Of a stretch of 64,000 nt of DNA, positions 62,565 to 64,000 are shown one piece after another (the first letter of the stretch is position 1; each line of letters opens with the position of its first letter). Made by a program: the position numbers and the translations under genes. The notes beneath the pieces are model-generated. The model was given only the letters and a program-made list of their open reading frames with translations. It did not search any database and had not been told where the DNA came from. This stretch comes from Amycolatopsis camponoti (GTDB lineage Bacteria > Actinomycetota > Actinomycetes > Mycobacteriales > Pseudonocardiaceae): assembly GCF_902497555.1 (NCBI RefSeq), contig NZ_CABVGP010000003.1, forward strand, positions 806,001 to 870,000, given 5' to 3'.

Positions 62565-63647
62565 CTACGGCAGCACGGCGAAGCCCGACCAGACGCTCGC
62601 CGGCAGCGCCGCCTTGCCCAGCCGCCACCGCGGTTCGCCCGGGTGCCAGGCGGCGAGGACGCCGTCGGCCAGCACGAGGTCACCGGCGTCGGACCAGTCG
62701 AAGCCGCCGCCGCGCTTGAGGTGCTCGGTGATGAACGGCATCGCGGCGACGTGTTCCCAGCTCAGCGCGTCCGGGCGCAGCAGCCAGAGGTCCCGGGTCT
62801 GCGTGCTGGTGCCGCGGTAGGCGGGGTTGGCGAAGTCGACGGCCCAGACGCTGCCGTCCCGCGAGGGCACGACGGTGGGCGTCCTCGCGATGACCGGCCG
62901 GCTGAGCTGCTGGTGGCGGTTGTCCCGCAGGTCGACGAGGGTGAGCTCGGTCAGGCCGTCGAGGAGCATCCGGTCACCGGCGACGCCGAGGATGCGCGGC
63001 GCCTGCTGGACCGTGCGGCCGCTCTCCGGGTCGATCAGGGCGTCGGTCGACTCGGCGGCGCCGGAGTTGATGGTGATCAGCAGGCCGTGCGAGGTCCCGG
63101 CCCGTACCTGGGTGTGGCAGCTGGCGGACTGGCCGTGGCCGAGCTCGTCGCCGGAGAGGGAGACGTGCTGCAGCCGGCAGGCGTCGGGGGCGTCCGGCCG
63201 GATGACCCACACGCTCCCGCCGTCGACGGCCGGGGCCACCGACCAGGCACGGCCGAGGGATCGCGGCGGGCTCGCGGGCCCGGTGTAGACGAAGACCTCG
63301 AAGGGGTCGTCGCTGCCGGTCCCGGCCGGATAGGCGGTCAGGACGGCGGACTTCCCGACCCGGACGACGCTGATCCCCAGGTCGCCGCCGGGGTAGCCGG
63401 GCGGCGTGGCGACGGGTCCGCGGTCGGCGTCGAAGAGGGTCGGGCCGGTGGTCGGGAGGACGGCGGTGATGCCGATGCCGCCGGTCGCCGGCACGCCGGT
63501 GAGGCCCTCCGGGAGGGCGGACGGCGTGGTCGGCGGAGCGCTCGTGGCGCTCGGGCCCGGGGGCGGCGGCGGTGTTTCGCCGGTGCACCCGGACAGCAGA
63601 ACCAGCGCCGCGCACACGGCGGCGCCGCGGAATCCGGGTCCGTTCAG
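62565..63647 (-). CDS. Lipoprotein with probable CTG start
   Basis: A 360-residue lipoprotein of unknown function. The signal peptide is short, NGPGFRGAAVCAALVLLSGC, with lipobox LLSGC. A Pro/Thr linker (about 30 residues) follows, then a large beta-rich domain with repeated Trp and Asp motifs that could be a beta-propeller. Start choice: no ATG, GTG or TTG lies in frame close to the signal peptide, but CTG 63647 is preceded by GGGGG (63654-63658) with six bases spacing. A much longer reading would run into the divergent DUF1707 gene. It is convergent with the MacR-like gene. Confidence 0.65.
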   Translation of the reverse strand: MNGPGFRGAAVCAALVLLSGCTGETPPPPPGPSATSAPPTTPSALPEGLTGVPATGGIGITAVLPTTGPTLFDADRGPVATPPGYPGGDLGISVVRVGKSAVLTAYPAGTGSDDPFEVFVYTGPASPPRSLGRAWSVAPAVDGGSVWVIRPDAPDACRLQHVSLSGDELGHGQSASCHTQVRAGTSHGLLITINSGAAESTDALIDPESGRTVQQAPRILGVAGDRMLLDGLTELTLVDLRDNRHQQLSRPVIARTPTVVPSRDGSVWAVDFANPAYRGTSTQTRDLWLLRPDALSWEHVAAMPFITEHLKRGGGFDWSDAGDLVLADGVLAAWHPGEPRWRLGKAALPASVWSGFAVLP

Positions 63648-63695
63648 GGTTTTCCCCCGATCTCCCTGGTGAAATCCGGTTCTACCATCGTGGGC

Positions 63696-64000
63696 ATGGG
63701 CGAGGAAGAGACCACGGCGGCGGAACCGGTGACCGAAACCAAGCCGTTGGGCGAGCGCGATCTTCGGGTGTCCGACGACGAGCGCGAGCACGTCGTCGGG
63801 GTCCTGCAGAAGGCGATCGGCCGCGGGATGATCGACCTCGACGAGTTCACCGAGCGCACCGACCGCGCACTGGCGTCGCGGACCCGCGGCGAGCTGAACG
63901 CGGTGCTGGCGGACCTCGCCGGGCTCTACCACCCGGCGGCCGCGGCCGCCGCCGCGCCGTCGTACGCGGCGCCGCCGGTCGGCTACGGCGGCAGCTACAC
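63696..64000 (+). CDS. DUF1707 protein, N-terminal part (runs off the window)
   Basis: The visible 101 residues contain a complete DUF1707 domain: LRVSDDEREHVVGVLQKAI, DLDEFTERTDRALASRTRGE and LNAVLADLAGLYHP. This actinobacterial domain of about 50 residues normally sits at the N terminus of small membrane or signalling proteins; an Ala/Pro/Tyr/Gly-rich linker follows before the sequence ends. TACCAT at 63683-63688 lies seven bases before ATG 63696, near-leaderless; GTG 63690 is too close to that -10 to be in the transcript. Confidence 0.85.
   Translation, partial: MGEEETTAAEPVTETKPLGERDLRVSDDEREHVVGVLQKAIGRGMIDLDEFTERTDRALASRTRGELNAVLADLAGLYHPAAAAAAAPSYAAPPVGYGGSY

Overview
The window is high-GC actinobacterial chromosome, most likely from a member of the Pseudonocardiaceae such as Amycolatopsis. 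The evidence is third-position GC bias, frequent GTG starts, leaderless promoters, and conserved core gene order. The block ino1, padR-type regulator, DUF5318 gene, class A PBP, GT87 membrane glycosyltransferase, rpsF, ssb, rpsR, rplI, dnaB follows the order of Mycobacterium tuberculosis Rv0046c to Rv0058, so the window lies on the origin-proximal side of the chromosome. dnaA and dnaN are not in view. I see no tRNA, rRNA, insertion sequence, phage gene or CRISPR array.

Layout. 1-4.3 kb (minus strand) holds two dynamin-like GTPases, a GrpE-like protein, a TetR regulator, a YqeB-like membrane protein and an unknown protein. 4.4-6.2 kb is a NarL-type two-component pair. 6.2-7.7 kb is an SDR enzyme with its TetR regulator and a clear operator. 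7.9-11.4 kb is a duplicated pair of ABC-2 exporters. 11.4-12.9 kb carries an unknown gene behind two mutually exclusive hairpins, then trmB. 13-18.6 kb is a MacB/FtsX-type ABC exporter divergent from a second two-component pair. 18.6-26.3 kb holds an amidohydrolase, an SDR, a secreted SdrD-type protein, a PhoX phosphatase behind a PHO box, and an MFS/MarR unit. 26.3-28.2 kb has a HAD phosphatase and a SigE-family sigma factor with a membrane partner.

28.3-54 kb is the conserved core, interrupted by lineage-specific insertions. There are three tandem class A PBPs where relatives have one. A Gfo/Idh oxidoreductase sits opposite a ROK regulator, followed later by nfo. Three paralogous secreted, disulfide-type proteins have C-terminal membrane anchors. 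A type VII (ESX) satellite set (small helical protein, DUF3558 lipoprotein, PPE-like protein, EspG-like chaperone) lies between rplI and dnaB. The dnaB upstream region contains a same-strand cluster of DnaA-box-like sites and a perfect actinobacterial SOS box.

54-64 kb has a class III extradiol dioxygenase, then a 1052-residue exported protein built from chaplin-like repeats, nine of them on an exact 51-residue period. After it come a secreted companion, an AI-2E family transporter with a MacRS-like two-component system, a lipoprotein with an apparent CTG start, and the start of a DUF1707 protein.

The most novel points are the giant chaplin-repeat protein, the PBP triplication (with a hairpin reaching into the third gene's ribosome binding site), the secreted trio, and the double DnaA/LexA signature at dnaB. 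A recurring feature is TANNNT followed by exactly six bases and the start codon at nine genes, which is a leaderless promoter signature and fixes many starts.
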